Assembly: GCF_008728515.1 (NCBI RefSeq)
Contig: NC_044985.1
Span: forward strand, 79,646,155 to 79,710,154
DNA from: Papio anubis
Taxonomy: Eukaryota; Chordata; Mammalia; Primates; Cercopithecidae
DNA: 64,000 bases
Direction: 5' to 3'
How positions within the stretch are numbered: position 1 is the first letter of the stretch; each line of letters opens with the position of its first letter. The notes beneath the pieces were generated by a model. That model was not told the DNA's origin, made no database searches, and saw only the letters and a list, made by a program, of their open reading frames with translations. A program made the position numbers and the translations under genes. Positions 1-11,667 of this stretch are shown in pieces.

Positions 1-1769
1 AGCAGGGTTTTCCCAAGGGAGCCTGCAACTGTGTATTTAGAAAAGTTGTTTATTTTTTTAAATTCATTAAAATGTCAGCTTTCTTCAGAAGTCTGTAGTT
101 TACTTCATGGTAATTTCTTAGAGGAAGAGGGTAGGAAGGGACCACATTGCATGACAGATGTTCTGGTCCCATGATAAAAAATTATTGATTTGTAAGAAGG
201 CACATGAAGCATAATCAACCATACTTGAATTCTTCCACCAGTGGAAGCTTTTCCAAATCATCAGCATCAAAGAGATCACTGATGCCTTCCCTCCTCCCCA
301 AGGCTCAGGAGACAGTCCTCTTGCAGCAGGGGAGGCAGTAAGTTCACAAACGGTCCTTTTAGGTTAGAAGGAATTTGGTTCACAGTCTTCTGTAAAAAGT
401 TGGCTGAGGAGGCCAAGGGAGAAAGGTTTGCTATAGAAAGTGACCAATTCCTACGTCCTCAGTTGGTTGAATCCAAGTCTTTGGAATTGGGTTTAGAAAT
501 ATTCCCATTGTGGTCTTGGTTGTTTGTTTTCACTGGATTGTGTGTTTCCATCTCTTCTGGACAGGAGTAAACCTCAATGGGTCCTTGGGTACTTGCCAAA
601 CATATTTGTAGGCTCTCTATTGAGTCAAGGGCTTCAAGTCTTGTTTCTGGAGGGGCTTTCACAACTTATAACGGTTTGGTCTTTAAGGCCACTAAGTTTT
701 CAAATATCTTGATACATAACATAAACTAACCTTTGATTATCTGAATCTGTGGTTAATAGTTTGGGGTCCAGGGTGCAGCTCTGGATCAGTTCATCTAATT
801 TTTTCTCTTCCTGACTCAGCTTGGTTGCTTCTTTTGACAGACCTTGACACTGGACCAGCATGCCCTCATCCTCAGCCAGACTGCAGCCTACTGCATGTTT
901 TTCTTCTTCTTTTCCTTTTTTTTTTTTTTTAAGACAGAGTCTTGCTCTGTTGCCAAGCTGGAGTGCAGTGGCGTGATCTCGGCTCACTGCAACCTCCACT
1001 TCCCGAGTTCAAGCGATTCTCCTGCCTCAACCTCCAGAGCAGCTGGGACTACAGGCACACGCCACCATGCCCAGCTAATTTTTGTCTTTTCAGCAGAGAC
1101 AGGGTTTCACCATCTCGATCTCTTGACTTTGTGATCTGCCCACCTCAGCCTCCCAAAGTGCTGGGATTACAGGCATGAGCCACCACACCTGGCTGTTTTT
1201 AGACTTCTTAATGAAGGAGATGCTTTGAATGTTGGTGATACCATAAGTCCTTCTCTTTTGAACTTCTAGCACTTTTTCTGCCTTGTTCAAATCCAAGACC
1301 CCACGGAGAGACTGGCTCAGGAGCTGAATGAACTTCTTGTTGAGCAGACCAAGGGATGTATCATATGGCGTTTTTCTGAGGGAGATTTTTGGGGTTTTAG
1401 GACTATCTGGACTTCATGGAGCAGCTCTTCTTTTGCCTTCAGGGGTTTTGAAGCCATCTAATAGGTACTGTGAACACCTTCCCTAGCTTTAGGCTTCGCT
1501 TTGCCTGCTGCTGTAAAGGCATTTCCGAAACCAGCCTGGCTCAGCAGGGGGAGATGGGAGGTCGGGTAGAGAGGGGACTTGGAGGGCCAAACAGACCAGT
1601 AGTGTGGGGGTGAAGGTGGTCACCAGTCGGGGAAGTAGGGAGAGAAGAGGAAGGGTGGTGGTGCCGGGCAGATGTGAGGGTGCTGGGACTGTCCCAGGGA
1701 CTGCCAGGGAGCGGGTGTGCAGGAGGAAGTGGCTCCCTAACTCTCCAGGATCCCTTCTGCCTCCTGCTT
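1..1769 (-). pseudogene. E2F3 pseudogene: Processed pseudogene of E2F3 (isoform b transcript)
   Basis: Minus-strand, intron-less copy of an E2F3 mRNA. The reading frame runs from an ATG at 1520-1522 (MPLQQQAKR, the isoform-b type start) to a stop at 215-217. Between them are the DNA-binding region (VLDLNKAEKVLEVQKRRTYG at about 1224-1290), the dimerisation segment (LSQEEKKLDELIQSCTLDP), the KAPPETRLEALDSIESLQ region and an acidic C-terminus (ISDLFDADDLEKLPLVEEF, the RB-binding part in the parent). It is dead: an Arg-to-stop change at 700-702, a one-base insertion near 665-668, several frameshifts near 1330-1500, and an Alu at 916-1195 inside the KKSKN coding stretch. 5' UTR-like GC-rich sequence reaches about 1769; 1-214 looks like 3' UTR, so the poly-A end lies outside the window. 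Confidence 0.85.
916..1195 (-). mobile_element. Alu inserted in the E2F3 pseudogene
   Basis: Full-length Alu in reverse orientation: T-run at 916-930, then both monomers ending at cacctggctg. It splits the E2F3-derived sequence. The flanks gtttttcttctt (left) and gtttttagacttctt (right) look like a diverged target duplication. Confidence 0.93.
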
Positions 1770-1975
1770 GTAGTCTATTTTGAAGTAAGGTAGTGTGATG
1801 CCTCCAACTTTGTTCTTTTTGCTCAAGATTGCTTTGGCATTCAGGGTCTTTTGTGATTTCATATGAATTTTAAGATTTTTTTTTCTACTTCTGGGAAGAA
1901 TGTCATTGGTATTTTGATAGAGATTGCATTAAATCTGGAGATCACTTTGGGTAGTATGGACATTTTTACATAGTT
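1770..1975 (-). mobile_element. L1 ORF2 fragment (antisense to + strand)
   Basis: Minus-strand L1 ORF2-type sequence (reads CAATCTCTATCAAAATACCA and similar). It abuts the 5' end of the E2F3 pseudogene at about 1769. Confidence 0.8.
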
Positions 1976-2398
1976 AATTATTTCCATTTATGAACACAGA
2001 AAAAGCCACACTTTGTGCAATCGTATATGCTAGCTTTATAAGGCAGTGCTTGCATTGTTCATTGTTGACAGAAAATACACTAGAGTTCAATGTCATATCA
2101 TCATAATCTTTAAACACAATACTTTTTCACATTGAGGGGAAATCTATCTAGATCAAAGAAAGTTTACTTATTCACTGACCTTTGACCTTTGATTTTGTGA
2201 ACAGCAACTAGAGCAGACGAAAATCCTTAGCTGCAAAATGTGCATTCTGCTCTCAGGATTACAATAATTGTAGACAAGGATGGACCAGACAATAATTTTA
2301 AATAAGCAAACAAACCTTAACAGTTTATCTCCTTTTCTTTCCATTTTAGAGGACAAGAAAATATGCCCACATGGTTTATTATCTGAACTAACCTAATC
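1976..2398. other. Intronic, unassigned
   Basis: AT-rich DNAH7 intron sequence. I see no exon, RNA gene or recognisable repeat. Confidence 0.5.
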
Positions 2399-2692
2399 TT
2401 TTTTTTTTTTTTTGAGACAGAGTCTCACTCTTTCGCCCAGGCTGGAGTGCAGTGGCACTATCTTGGCTCACTGCAACCTCTGCCTCATGGGTTCAAGTGA
2501 TTCTCCTGCCTCAGCCTCCCGAGTAGCTGGAATTACAGGTGCCCACCACCACGCCTGGCTGATTTTTGTAGTTTTAGTACAGACGGGGTTTCACCATGTT
2601 GGCCAGGCTGATCTCAAACTCCTAACCTTAGGTGATCCACCCACCTTGCCCTCCCAAAGTACTGGGATTACAGGCATGAGCCACACCCCAAC
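2399..2692 (-). mobile_element. Alu, reverse orientation
   Basis: T-run then gagacagagtctcactc, both monomers, ending near ccacacccca. Full length. It faces the plus-oriented Alu at 3196, forming an inverted pair about 500 bp apart. Confidence 0.95.
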
Positions 2693-3195
2693 TTACTTTT
2701 AAATATACATATGCTCTACCTGTTGTCCAGATTTTATTTATATTGTAACAAAACAAAATCACGTCTGCAGTGGACATTCTACAACATTCAAATTGATGGC
2801 ATCAAAGGCTTCTTTAGGCAATTGGGTAATTTTCTCAGTTATCCAGGCGGCATTTGCCTACTATTCCCCCAGTGGGCACTTCAGGAAATCATCTTGCTTA
2901 GAACTAGATACTTCATGAGAACATCAGTGAATCCCACCACCCTTTCACCCCTGGGCTCGTTAGATACTTGGTATCATCATTTGGAAAACAGAAATTTTTA
3001 AGATAAAGCAATCTATATAATGTACTGTGTGCAATGTAAAACTACTTGATCTCATGTGAAGATAACTAATATTCACTATAGGCTGTTTCTTAAATTTATT
3101 AACAGCCTACCTAATTTGTAAAGCCTATAGGCCTACCTTTCTAAACAGAATTGAATACTAGGACTTCAAAACTATTTCAGAAAGTATAATTTTGG
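2693..3195. other. Intronic, unassigned
   Basis: Unique-looking intron between two inverted Alus. A 96-codon chance ORF on the plus strand has no recognisable domain. Confidence 0.5.
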
Positions 3196-3480
3196 GGCCA
3201 GGCATGGTGGCTCATGCCTGTAATCCCAGCACTTTGGAAGGCCGAGGCGGGCAGACCACGAGGTCAAGAGATCCAGACCCATCCTGGCCAACATGGTGAA
3301 ACTCCGTTTCTACTAAAAACACAAAAAATAGCCGGGCATGGCGGTGGGTGCCTGTCATCCCACTTACTCGCAGGGAGGCTGAGGCAGGAGAATCGCTTGA
3401 ACCTGGGAGGCGGAGCTTTGCAGTGAGCTGAGATCACGCCACACTGCACTCCAGCCTGGGCGACAGAGCAAGACGGAGTC
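3196..3480 (+). mobile_element. Alu, forward orientation
   Basis: ggccaggcatggtggctcat through agcaagacggagtc. Both monomers are present; the A-tail is essentially absent. Confidence 0.93.
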
Positions 3481-3929
3481 ATTCATTTTGATATGAATCT
3501 AATCATCTCGTATTAACAGTCATGAGAAATGATATTTTGTATGAGACACCTCCAGATGTTCTAAAGCACATCAAATTAGATCAGGAGATAGTGATATGCT
3601 TGGACTCATGGTGCATTAACCCATTGCAGGTTTACCTTCCATGAAAAAAAAAAAAGTGTATTTTAGTTCACTTTCAATATCTACCAAAGGTTATGATAAG
3701 AAACAGCTACATGAATTCCATTTCTGCAACTGTTGTCAAAGATCACTGAGACTATGTTCAATTATCCTACTCACGATACCCTACATCTCACTTGTAGGGC
3801 ATCATCTAGGCATATTTTACTAGTACTGATTTCTGAGTACTGACTCCATCATTATGAATCTGTATCTCTGGGGCAAGGGACAATGGTGAGTGGTGATGGT
3901 GATTCCTGGAATTTGGATCACTCGTATAC
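3481..3929. other. Intronic, unassigned
   Basis: AT-rich intron with one A12 run near 3644. Nothing recognised. Confidence 0.5.
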
Positions 3930-4010
3930 CAAACCTCAATGACATGCAATTTACCCATGTAACAAACTTACACAAGTACCTCTGAACCTAAAATAAAAGT
4001 TGAAAAATAA
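3930..4010 (+). mobile_element. L1 3'-end fragment
   Basis: Short L1 3' UTR terminus: caatttacccatgtaacaaa and then cctaaaataaaagttg just before an A-rich end. Confidence 0.7.
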
Positions 4011-5095
4011 AATGTGTTACCAGATGATGGCGATCCATAGGGTTTCAGGACCATTACCCATGAATGATGACAACTGTAGGCTTTATCTCTCAAAATTTGA
4101 TACCATGAAAAACATCTCTTTCCCTGAAAAGTTTCAATTAACTGTTCTAATCATAATTAAAATTTGTCATACTTTCCTTTAGAAACCAGGAAGCTTGGGG
4201 CCATATTTTATAACTATAAAATCATAGCAACTGCATTCATTTTGATAATTATAAAAGTTACTTTTCTTCACTTGACCTTTGTCTACTAATTCTTTTCTTG
4301 TTAACTTGTTAAATTTGTCTTGCTTCATAAGTTACTTCAAATCATTCTTGAAAAAGTCAGGGTGCAAACAGAATAGAAAAGAATGCAATAGATGAACTAG
4401 AATTACACAAAAGACAAAGTAAGCAGTATGTTTCTCAAGAGACTTCTATTTATGGTAATATGAGGAATAGATATCCAGAAAACAACTACTCAATTCAAAA
4501 CACATAAATATGCCAGGAGAATAAAGCTGAGTTTATCTTTTACAATGTATAGCTAAGGAAATAACAAAAAAATAATAATAAAGTCTAAGTGACCAAAATA
4601 AGAGAAAGCATGAGTTGAGAGGTCATTATGTGCAGAAGTGAGCAGCTGCCCTGGGGACTCTACTGATCCTTGGTGCTCTAAGCTTTGCTTTAATGAGTTT
4701 CTGGCAAGGTGGATGCATGGGAGGGGCTGCCAGGAAACAAAGCCTCAAGCTTGAGCAAAGTTGGAAGTCATAATTGGCATCCCCACTTAAAGCCAAGAAC
4801 ACTGAAGGGTGACACAATCTTAAAATGAGAGTTCTGAGGAGACGAAACTTCAGAATGCTGAAAGGTGACAGATCTTTGAATACAAGAAAAATAAAAATGT
4901 CCTGGTTTTGCTTTGATTCTCTGTAGAGGAAAAAAACAAAAGATGGTTGCCTTAAGAATCTGTAACCACAAGTCTATTTTCACACAGATTTGAGTGAATA
5001 TTTGCACAACCAGTATTGTCCTTGAAATCATTAAGCAAGAATTCATCTAAAAACGGTCCTTGGTCTGCAAGGGCCTGGGGAGCACCTGTCACAAG
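4011..5095. other. Intronic, unassigned
   Basis: AT-rich intron. Chance minus-strand ORFs at 4626-4817 and 4768-5046 have no family resemblance and lack splice context. Nothing else recognised. Confidence 0.45.
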
Positions 5096-5860
5096 AATAT
5101 GGAAACTCCAAACGAATCAACTTGAACCAAGGCCTCAAAGATTTTTTTCATAAACTTCTTACAAGCATAAGTATAATAATACAGGAAAAATACCCAGAGA
5201 AATATACCACCAGGAGCAGGAGTCAGCAAACAGCAGAATCAGATCAGCAAAAACTGTGGATACTGGTAGTATCGCACACAGAGTATTAAAAATATTTAAT
5301 CTGTGTAAACGGAAGTAAAAGCTTAATGAATACATCACTACATATAAAACACTATCAAAAATGACTAGGCCTATTTGAAAAGAACCTAATGGATTCCTGA
5401 AAAATAAAAATAGAATAATAAAAAAATTGGAAACTCAAAGAAAAGGATAATATCCTCAAAATGGATAATTTCATATAATGTTAAGTGAAATAAGCAAAAC
5501 ACCGATTACTTATAAGATGCTTCCACTTATACAAAGACATGCAAAAACTAAACATAAATTGTTTAGTAATAAACAGACAAGTAGTAAGTCTATTTTTCAA
5601 AATTAAGAACAAAAACTCCAAACTTCAAGATAGTGATTCTTTTGCTAGAAGATAGAAAGATAAGGATGTAAACAAGGAGCAAAGGGGAAGAGCTTAAAGG
5701 TACCAGCAATATTCTATCCCTCAAGATGGGCTGTGCCTATTTAGGTGTTAACTTTATTACTACTGAAGCCTTTACACACTAGTTTCCTGCACTCTTCTAT
5801 ATACAGCAAATATGTATAAGTTATTTTAAAAATAGAAAAATAAGGAGAACGCTTCTGATT
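5096..5860 (+). mobile_element. Old L1/HAL1-like fragments
   Basis: A-rich sequence resembling an ancient L1 or HAL1 ORF1 segment (5096-5455) followed by L1M-type 3'-end sequence (5460-5860, with the aagtgaaataagcaaaacac motif typical of old L1 3' ends). Very diverged. Confidence 0.5.
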
Positions 5861-6385
5861 GGACTTACAAAACAAGAAAACATTACAAGTTGAAGAATTT
5901 TCAGACATGCTCATTTCATATACTAGATTCCAATAACTATTGTGGAAATGTCGTAGATTAGATCATGAGTTGAAAATACAAAGGAGCTCACTACTACAGA
6001 AAAAGGTGTATGAGGGGAGTAATAAATTCGAGGGCAGTTTTACAGAGCTGGAAAAGCATAAGGAGGCCTACAGCAAGGCAGGAGTTTATAGGAAATGGCA
6101 GGAGAGCTACAGTAAACACTCAATTGCTGCTTCAAACCTGATCGCAACTTTAATTCCTTCTCCTCAGAAAGTTTTCAGCTAAGTCCAAAGGAAGACTAGA
6201 CTAGGAAAGTAGGTATATTTTAAGAGAAGCCATTTGGAAAATGGTAGTTTTTTAGCAACACTTTCTTATAAGCCAATATTATTATATTCTGTGAAGCAGA
6301 GGATACCTGTCTACAACTTTCAGAACTTACTTGAAATGAATATCATTATGCAAATTCAAGCAATCTTAATATCCTTGTTACTTAC
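5861..6385. other. Intronic, unassigned
   Basis: Intron just beyond the donor of the 6386-6565 exon. The 80-codon plus-strand ORF at 5940-6182 has no recognisable domain. Confidence 0.45.
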
Positions 6386-6565
6386 CCACTTGGAATATAA
6401 TTTTGTCTCAACTCTTGGCACAAAACCGACAGCTTTAATCATGACATCATAAACATTTAGAAAGATATCTATATAGTCACTAAACTCAGGTTCAAACTTA
6501 ATGGTGTCATTATCAAGAATCAGCCTCATGATGAAACCTGGATGTTCAAAAGCTCTAACAGAATC
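6386..6565 (-). CDS. DNAH7: DNAH7 exon, N-terminal tail (last exon in window)
   Basis: 180-nt minus-strand exon, exactly 60 codons, acceptor tttttttgcag, donor gtaagtaac. It encodes DSVRAFEHPGFIMRLILDND, TIKFEPEFSDYIDIFLNVYD and VMIKAVGFVPRVETKLYSKW. The FEHPGF, DDxIxFxPxxxDY-like and VPRVETKLY motifs place it in the conserved tail of inner-arm axonemal dyneins, just before the linker-side exons. The gene continues left of position 1; I found no further exon between 1 and 6385. Confidence 0.95.
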
Positions 6566-7065
6566 CTGCAAAAAAATTTAAAAATTTACATACATAAATA
6601 TGTATGAATTGTGATAGACTAAGTAGTACACCAGTCCCAATTAGAATACATGGGAACCCACACTTCCTCTTATGACCCAGACAGCTAAGCCAAGGAAGAC
6701 CTCTAATAAAAAAAAGCAAGAGTGATTCTGAGCTACAGTTGATGGTATCCAGTATCCATTGGGCCTACAGGTCAACTACAGGGTCAAAGTCCCAGAAAAA
6801 CAAGTGTACATAGCAGTGGAGTTCTAGAATCATACAAGATAGAGCCCAAGAGGAGAACACTCCAATTCCAAGGCCCTGCTCATACTGTAACAGGACCTCC
6901 CTCCAGAGACAGAAAAGCTTCTTTTTTGCTAAAGTTACCTCATGGTAACTTTCTCCAGCCTTCATGACCCAAATTTCCCAATTATGTGAATTTTCACTTA
7001 TTTTCACTAATCTTCACCTCTAGTCATGATAATCATATATCCTAAACATGCAAATTGACATTAAC
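6566..7065. other. Intronic, unassigned
   Basis: Intron between the last two exons of the window. It contains the polypyrimidine tract and acceptor for 6386-6565 at its left edge (as read on the minus strand). No repeat recognised. Confidence 0.5.
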
Positions 7066-7240
7066 TTTTTTTTTTGAGACAGGGTCTTGCTCTGTTGTCC
7101 AGGCTGGAGTGCAATGGCACAATCTTGGCTCGCTGCAGCCTCAAATTCCTGGACCCAAGTGCTCCTCTCACCTCAGCCTCTTGAGTAGTGGGGACTACAG
7201 ACATGTGCCACCATGCCTGGCTGATGATTTTTTTTTTTTA
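7066..7240 (-). mobile_element. Alu right monomer, reverse orientation
   Basis: T-run, gagacagggtcttgctctg, then one monomer ending at ccatgcctggctgatg and a second T-run. Only the right arm is present (about 170 bp). Confidence 0.88.
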
Positions 7241-7368
7241 AGATAAATGTAATAGGTCTAAAGATGTACTTTCTGCTCTCTCACTGATAAGGATATTATT
7301 TTCCTCTCTGAAATAATTAAAACTAAATACATTCGTAAATACATATTGGTGAACTGAACCATACTTAC

Positions 7369-7552
7369 TGGTGGTTGTGCAATTAAGTCCGTGAAATCTT
7401 GCATGGAGACTAAAGTGAGGTCCTGCAGCTGTAAAGTCATAAGTGCAGCAGCACAGTTGAAAAAAGATTCCAATTTGGCACTGCTGTCACCAGTTGGCAA
7501 TTGCTTTTTTTTATTACCTTGGTAATAAATATTCTGCACTTCTAGAAACCAC
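7369..7552 (-). CDS. DNAH7: DNAH7 exon, N-terminal tail
   Basis: 184-nt minus-strand exon, acceptor ctttcaag, strong donor gtaagtat. The first base completes Met, then 61 codons: WFLEVQNIYYQGNKKKQLPT, GDSSAKLESFFNCAAALMTL and QLQDLTLVSMQDFTDLIAQP P. The LESFFNCAAALMTxQLQ and FTDLIA motifs are, to my knowledge, conserved across the DNAH3/7/12 group; the GNKKKQLPTGDSSAK loop points to DNAH7. The codon run AATAAAAAAAAG contains an A8 tract inside the coding sequence. A half-Alu (7066-7240) lies 130 bp past its donor. Confidence 0.95.
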
Positions 7553-8412
7553 CTTGAAAGAACAAAAGACTTTTAAAAGTCAATGCTTTCAGTGAATTAT
7601 TCCTTTTATATTAAGCATTAACAGTAATTTCTGGACATCTAAAGGTCTTCATAGAGGAGTATATTGCTATGATATTACCCACTCTCCGAAATGTAAGTGC
7701 TAAAATATTTCACTTCTAGGAAAAGAAATTTTAAATCTTAGCCAATAGAAAATTACTCAGTGATGTGATGCTGTAAGAAAGACATAATTCTAACTCCTGG
7801 AACTATGGCCCCCGACTTTTTGAAGAAATATACAACTAACTTTACTGGATATTACAAAATACTCCTCTCCAGTCTCCTAAATGTTATCTAGAAAATATAT
7901 TTGTTAGTTTAAAGTTAAAATGTGAATAACTGATTAACCAAGGGAGGGCTTATACCATGTTCAATACTCTTGGTTGTTTCATGCTATTCTATCTGTTTAC
8001 AGTTACTTGAAAACAATTTACAAATCAACAAAATCAGGTATTTATTTTCTCATTCCCCTTAATGTGATACACTGAAAGAGCGTCTGATGTAAAGCAAAGT
8101 TTCAAATGTGTATGTGTCCTTCTAATAAAAGGATAACAGTGTAATTTCATATATAGGTACATAATGATGATAACAAGCAGTTTTCAACTTATAAAACCAC
8201 TCTCCAACACTACAGAATTTTAAAATGTTATCTTTTTTCATAAGAGATAATGAATTTTTTAAATAGTCAATATAATTTCAGGAGTTTCCTGAATGTTCCA
8301 AGAGAGAAAATCTAAATTTGAAATATATTTATTCATCCCTTTAACAAGTATGTGTTGAGTGTTTACTACACACTAGGAATAGCATTGTAGAAGATATAAA
8401 AAATATGGTATC
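7553..8412. other. Intronic, unassigned
   Basis: AT-rich intron. 8310-8395 has weak similarity to an old L2/MIR-type repeat (gtgttgagtgtttactacac). Confidence 0.4.
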
Positions 8413-8722
8413 GGCCGGGCGTGGTGGCTCACATCTGTAGTCTCACCACTTTGGGAGGCCAAGGTGGGTGGATCACCTGAGGTCAGGAGTTCAAGACCAG
8501 CCTGGCCAACATGGTGAAACCCCGTCTCTACTAAAAACACAAAAATTGGCTGGGTGTGGTGGTGGGTGCCTGTAATCCCAGCTACTTGGGAGGCTGAGGA
8601 AGGAGAATTGCTTGAACCTGGGAGGCAGAGGTTGCAGTGAGCCGAGATGGTGCCACTGCACTCCAGCCTGGTGACAAGAGTGAAACTCCGTCTCAAAAAG
8701 GAAAACAAACAAACAAACAAAC
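8413..8722 (+). mobile_element. Alu, forward orientation
   Basis: ggccgggcgtggtggctcac to an (AAAC)n tail. The target duplication atggtatc is visible at 8405-8412 and just after 8722. Confidence 0.96.
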
Positions 8723-10044
8723 ATGGTATCATGGCAATGTGTCATAACAGAAAAAAAGATCTAAAATAAAAGGATAGAGATATAATTTTCCATTTAAATA
8801 ATGAAGAGGGGTTTCATAGTGAAGATGGCAATTTCAGCAAAAAAATAAAAAGACAGAAAAGAGAATGAGGAAGGCCCTGAAAGATTCAAAGTGGAAGAAT
8901 TATAAAGAAAAATAAATGGAGACGGTAGGGTTATCAGATCATTTCAGTGTCTCAAATAGACAATAGAATACAAAACAGGAAGAAATATATGAGGGAAGAT
9001 CCAGTTCAGGCAAGAGATGAAATAAGTTTAGGTCTGCAGAACTGGAAAGAGGACAAATATGATGTACTTTTAAAAGTATTCAATTGTTCATTCTCTCAAA
9101 AATATTTATATGACTCCCTATTATGTATGAAACATTTGGGGTACAAAAGATTTCTTAATTCTCAAAGTGCTTATATCAGTGAAGGAAAAGAGGCACATAC
9201 ATAAATAAATAAATATTATTTTTAAAAAGGACTTAGAAGAGAACAAAGTGCTGGAGGCATTCATAAGGAAGAGATTGCTTTTGATGTGATAACAGTAAAA
9301 ATTTCATGAAAGAAGGGTCATTTAGGCTGGTTATTAAAGGACAGAAGAGAGTCTTCTCCAGTAATGACCTGCATCAAACATTGTAAATAGTGTAAACCAC
9401 AACAGTCTGCTGATAGTGTGCAAGAAGTCCTCATTCCATTTTAATCTCTTAACCTCTAATTCAATCTTTATAATTAGGCAAACAAAGATGACAATGCTGA
9501 GACCCAGAGTTTCAAGTTTTCATAGCACTCCCATCTCACAAATGAAAACAAATAAGGAGTAACTAATTACTTTAAAAATCAGTAATTAGTAAAAAGGGAG
9601 AACAAAGAGCCTTCAGACTTAGTCCACAGATTTTTAACAGTGGTAAGGTGTGGTTACAGACTAGTCATAGAAGTTATATTCTGTTTTATTTAACATGATT
9701 ATTTCTACAGGCATGATCCAAGGTGAAAGTCTTTTCAGAACTGAGGATGGAAAAGACAAGTTAGATCGATATTGCAGAAAACCTTTAAAGGCATATTAAG
9801 AAATACGGACTTCCTTTCTCAACAAAAGGGAGGCACTGAACTGGGGAATATTTTAAGACTCATCCAGCAATGGTTTACAGGCCAGGCTTGAAAAAGAAAG
9901 ATACCAGAGACAAAGTAATATGACAGTTATTCAGATTTTGCAATAGGCTATATGGAAGGTTAAGAGGGCCAGCCAAGGGTAGTAGTCCTGGGGATTAAGA
10001 GGAAGGGATGCACATGCAAGTTGCTTCTGAGAGTAGATAAAAAA
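8723..10044. other. Intronic, mostly unassigned; possible L2/MIR remnants
   Basis: Purine-rich intron. 9070-9210 (tgactccctattatgtatga) and 9430-9545 resemble old L2/MIR-type repeats but are too diverged to classify. No exon found. Confidence 0.4.
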
Positions 10045-10315
10045 TAGTTGATGGTCATAAAATAAGTCTCCACAAATGTAAAAGGTACAAAATCATTAAT
10101 CAATAACAGAAGGACACTTAGAAATTCACAAATATGTCTAAAGTAAACAACACATTTCTAAATAGTCAATGACTCAAAGAAGAAATCATAAGGGAAATTA
10201 GAAAACAAGATGAATGGAATGCAGGGAATTCCATACCATAACTCAGGGAATGCAGCAAAATCAGTGATTAGAGGGAAATTTTTAGCTGTAAACACCTACA
10301 TCAAAAACAAGGAAA

Positions 10316-10641
10316 GGCTGGGCATGGTGGCTCATGCCTGTAATCCCAGCACTTTGGGAGGCTAAGGTGGGAGGATCTCTTGAGTCCAGGAGTTCAAGAA
10401 CAGCCTGGACAACATGATAAGGGTCTGTTCTGTCTCTACACACACACACACACAAAAATATTTAGCTAGGCATGGTGACATGCGCCTGTGTCCCCAGCTA
10501 CACAGGAGGCTGAGGTGGAAGGATGGTTTGGGCCCAGAAGGTCAAGGATGCAGTGAGCCATGTTCATGCCACAGCACTCCTGCCCGGGAAACAGCATGAG
10601 GCCTTGTGCCAAAATAAAAAATAAATAAATAAATAAATAAA
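10316..10641 (+). mobile_element. Alu, forward orientation
   Basis: ggctgggcatggtggctcat to an (AAAT)n tail, with a CA repeat in the mid-linker. Directly followed by another Alu. Confidence 0.95.
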
Positions 10642-10642
10642 G

Positions 10643-10946
10643 GGCTGGGCGTGGTGGCTCACACCTGTAATCCCAGCACTTTGGGAGGCCAAGGCAGGCG
10701 GATCACAAGGTCAGGAGATCAAGACCATCCTGGCTAACACACTGAAACCCCATCTCTACTAAAAATACAAAAACAAAATTAGTTGGGCATGGTGGCGGGC
10801 ATCTGTAGTCCCAGCTACTCAGGAGGCTGAGATGGGAAAATGGCGTGAACCCTGGAGGCAGAGCTTGCAGTGAGCAGAGATCCCGCCACTGCACTCCAGC
10901 CTGGGTGACAGGGCAAGACTCCACCTCAAAAAAAAAAAAGAAAATA
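10643..10946 (+). mobile_element. Alu, forward orientation (tandem with previous)
   Basis: ggctgggcgtggtggctcac begins two bases after the tail of the preceding Alu, suggesting insertion into its A-rich tail. A-tail at 10927-10946. Confidence 0.95.
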
Positions 10947-11667
10947 TAAAAAGAAGAGAAAACTAAACTCAAAACAAGAAGAAAGAAAAGGGAGGAAATA
11001 AAGAGGTGAGTCCAAACAAAAAAATACTGAATAGAAAAATAGAGAAAAATCAACAAACCTAAAGTTGGTTGTTTAAAAAGATCAACAAAACTCATGAACT
11101 TATAGCTAAGCTGATCAAGAAAAAAGAGCAAAGACTCAAATTGTTAAAATCAGGAATAAAAGGGGAGACCTTAATACTTACAATACAGAAATACAAAGAA
11201 TTAAAAGGGAATATAATACACAATTGTTTCCCAACAAATTTGATAACCTAGAAAAAATGGACAAATTCTACAAAGACAAACACTACTAAATCTGGCTTAA
11301 AAAGAAATAGAAAATATCAATAAACCTGTAGCAAGTAAAAGAGATCAAATTAATATTAATAATTTACAAACTTTGCAGGAAAAAAAGGCCAGGACTAGAT
11401 GGCTTCACTGGTAGTTCTAACAGCATTTAAAAAATTAACACCAAACCAAATGTTTGGTTTGTAAAGAATTCACAAACCAAAAAGGAAAAGAGAAAAGAAC
11501 ACCTTTTTACTCATTCTATAAGGTGAGTATTACTATACCAACTACAAAGACATAACCACACATGTACACAAAAACTACAGACCAATATCTCTTATGAATA
11601 AAAACATAAAAATCCTCAACAAAATACTAGAAATCCAAGTCCAGAAGCACATAAAAAGGATTATATG

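Noticed and set aside
8373..8745. 119- and 84-residue minus-strand ORFs
   Set aside because: They are antisense reads of an Alu (typical GVQWHHLGSLQ / LECSGTISAHCNL translations), not genes. The same applies to similar ORFs at about 20 other Alus in the window.
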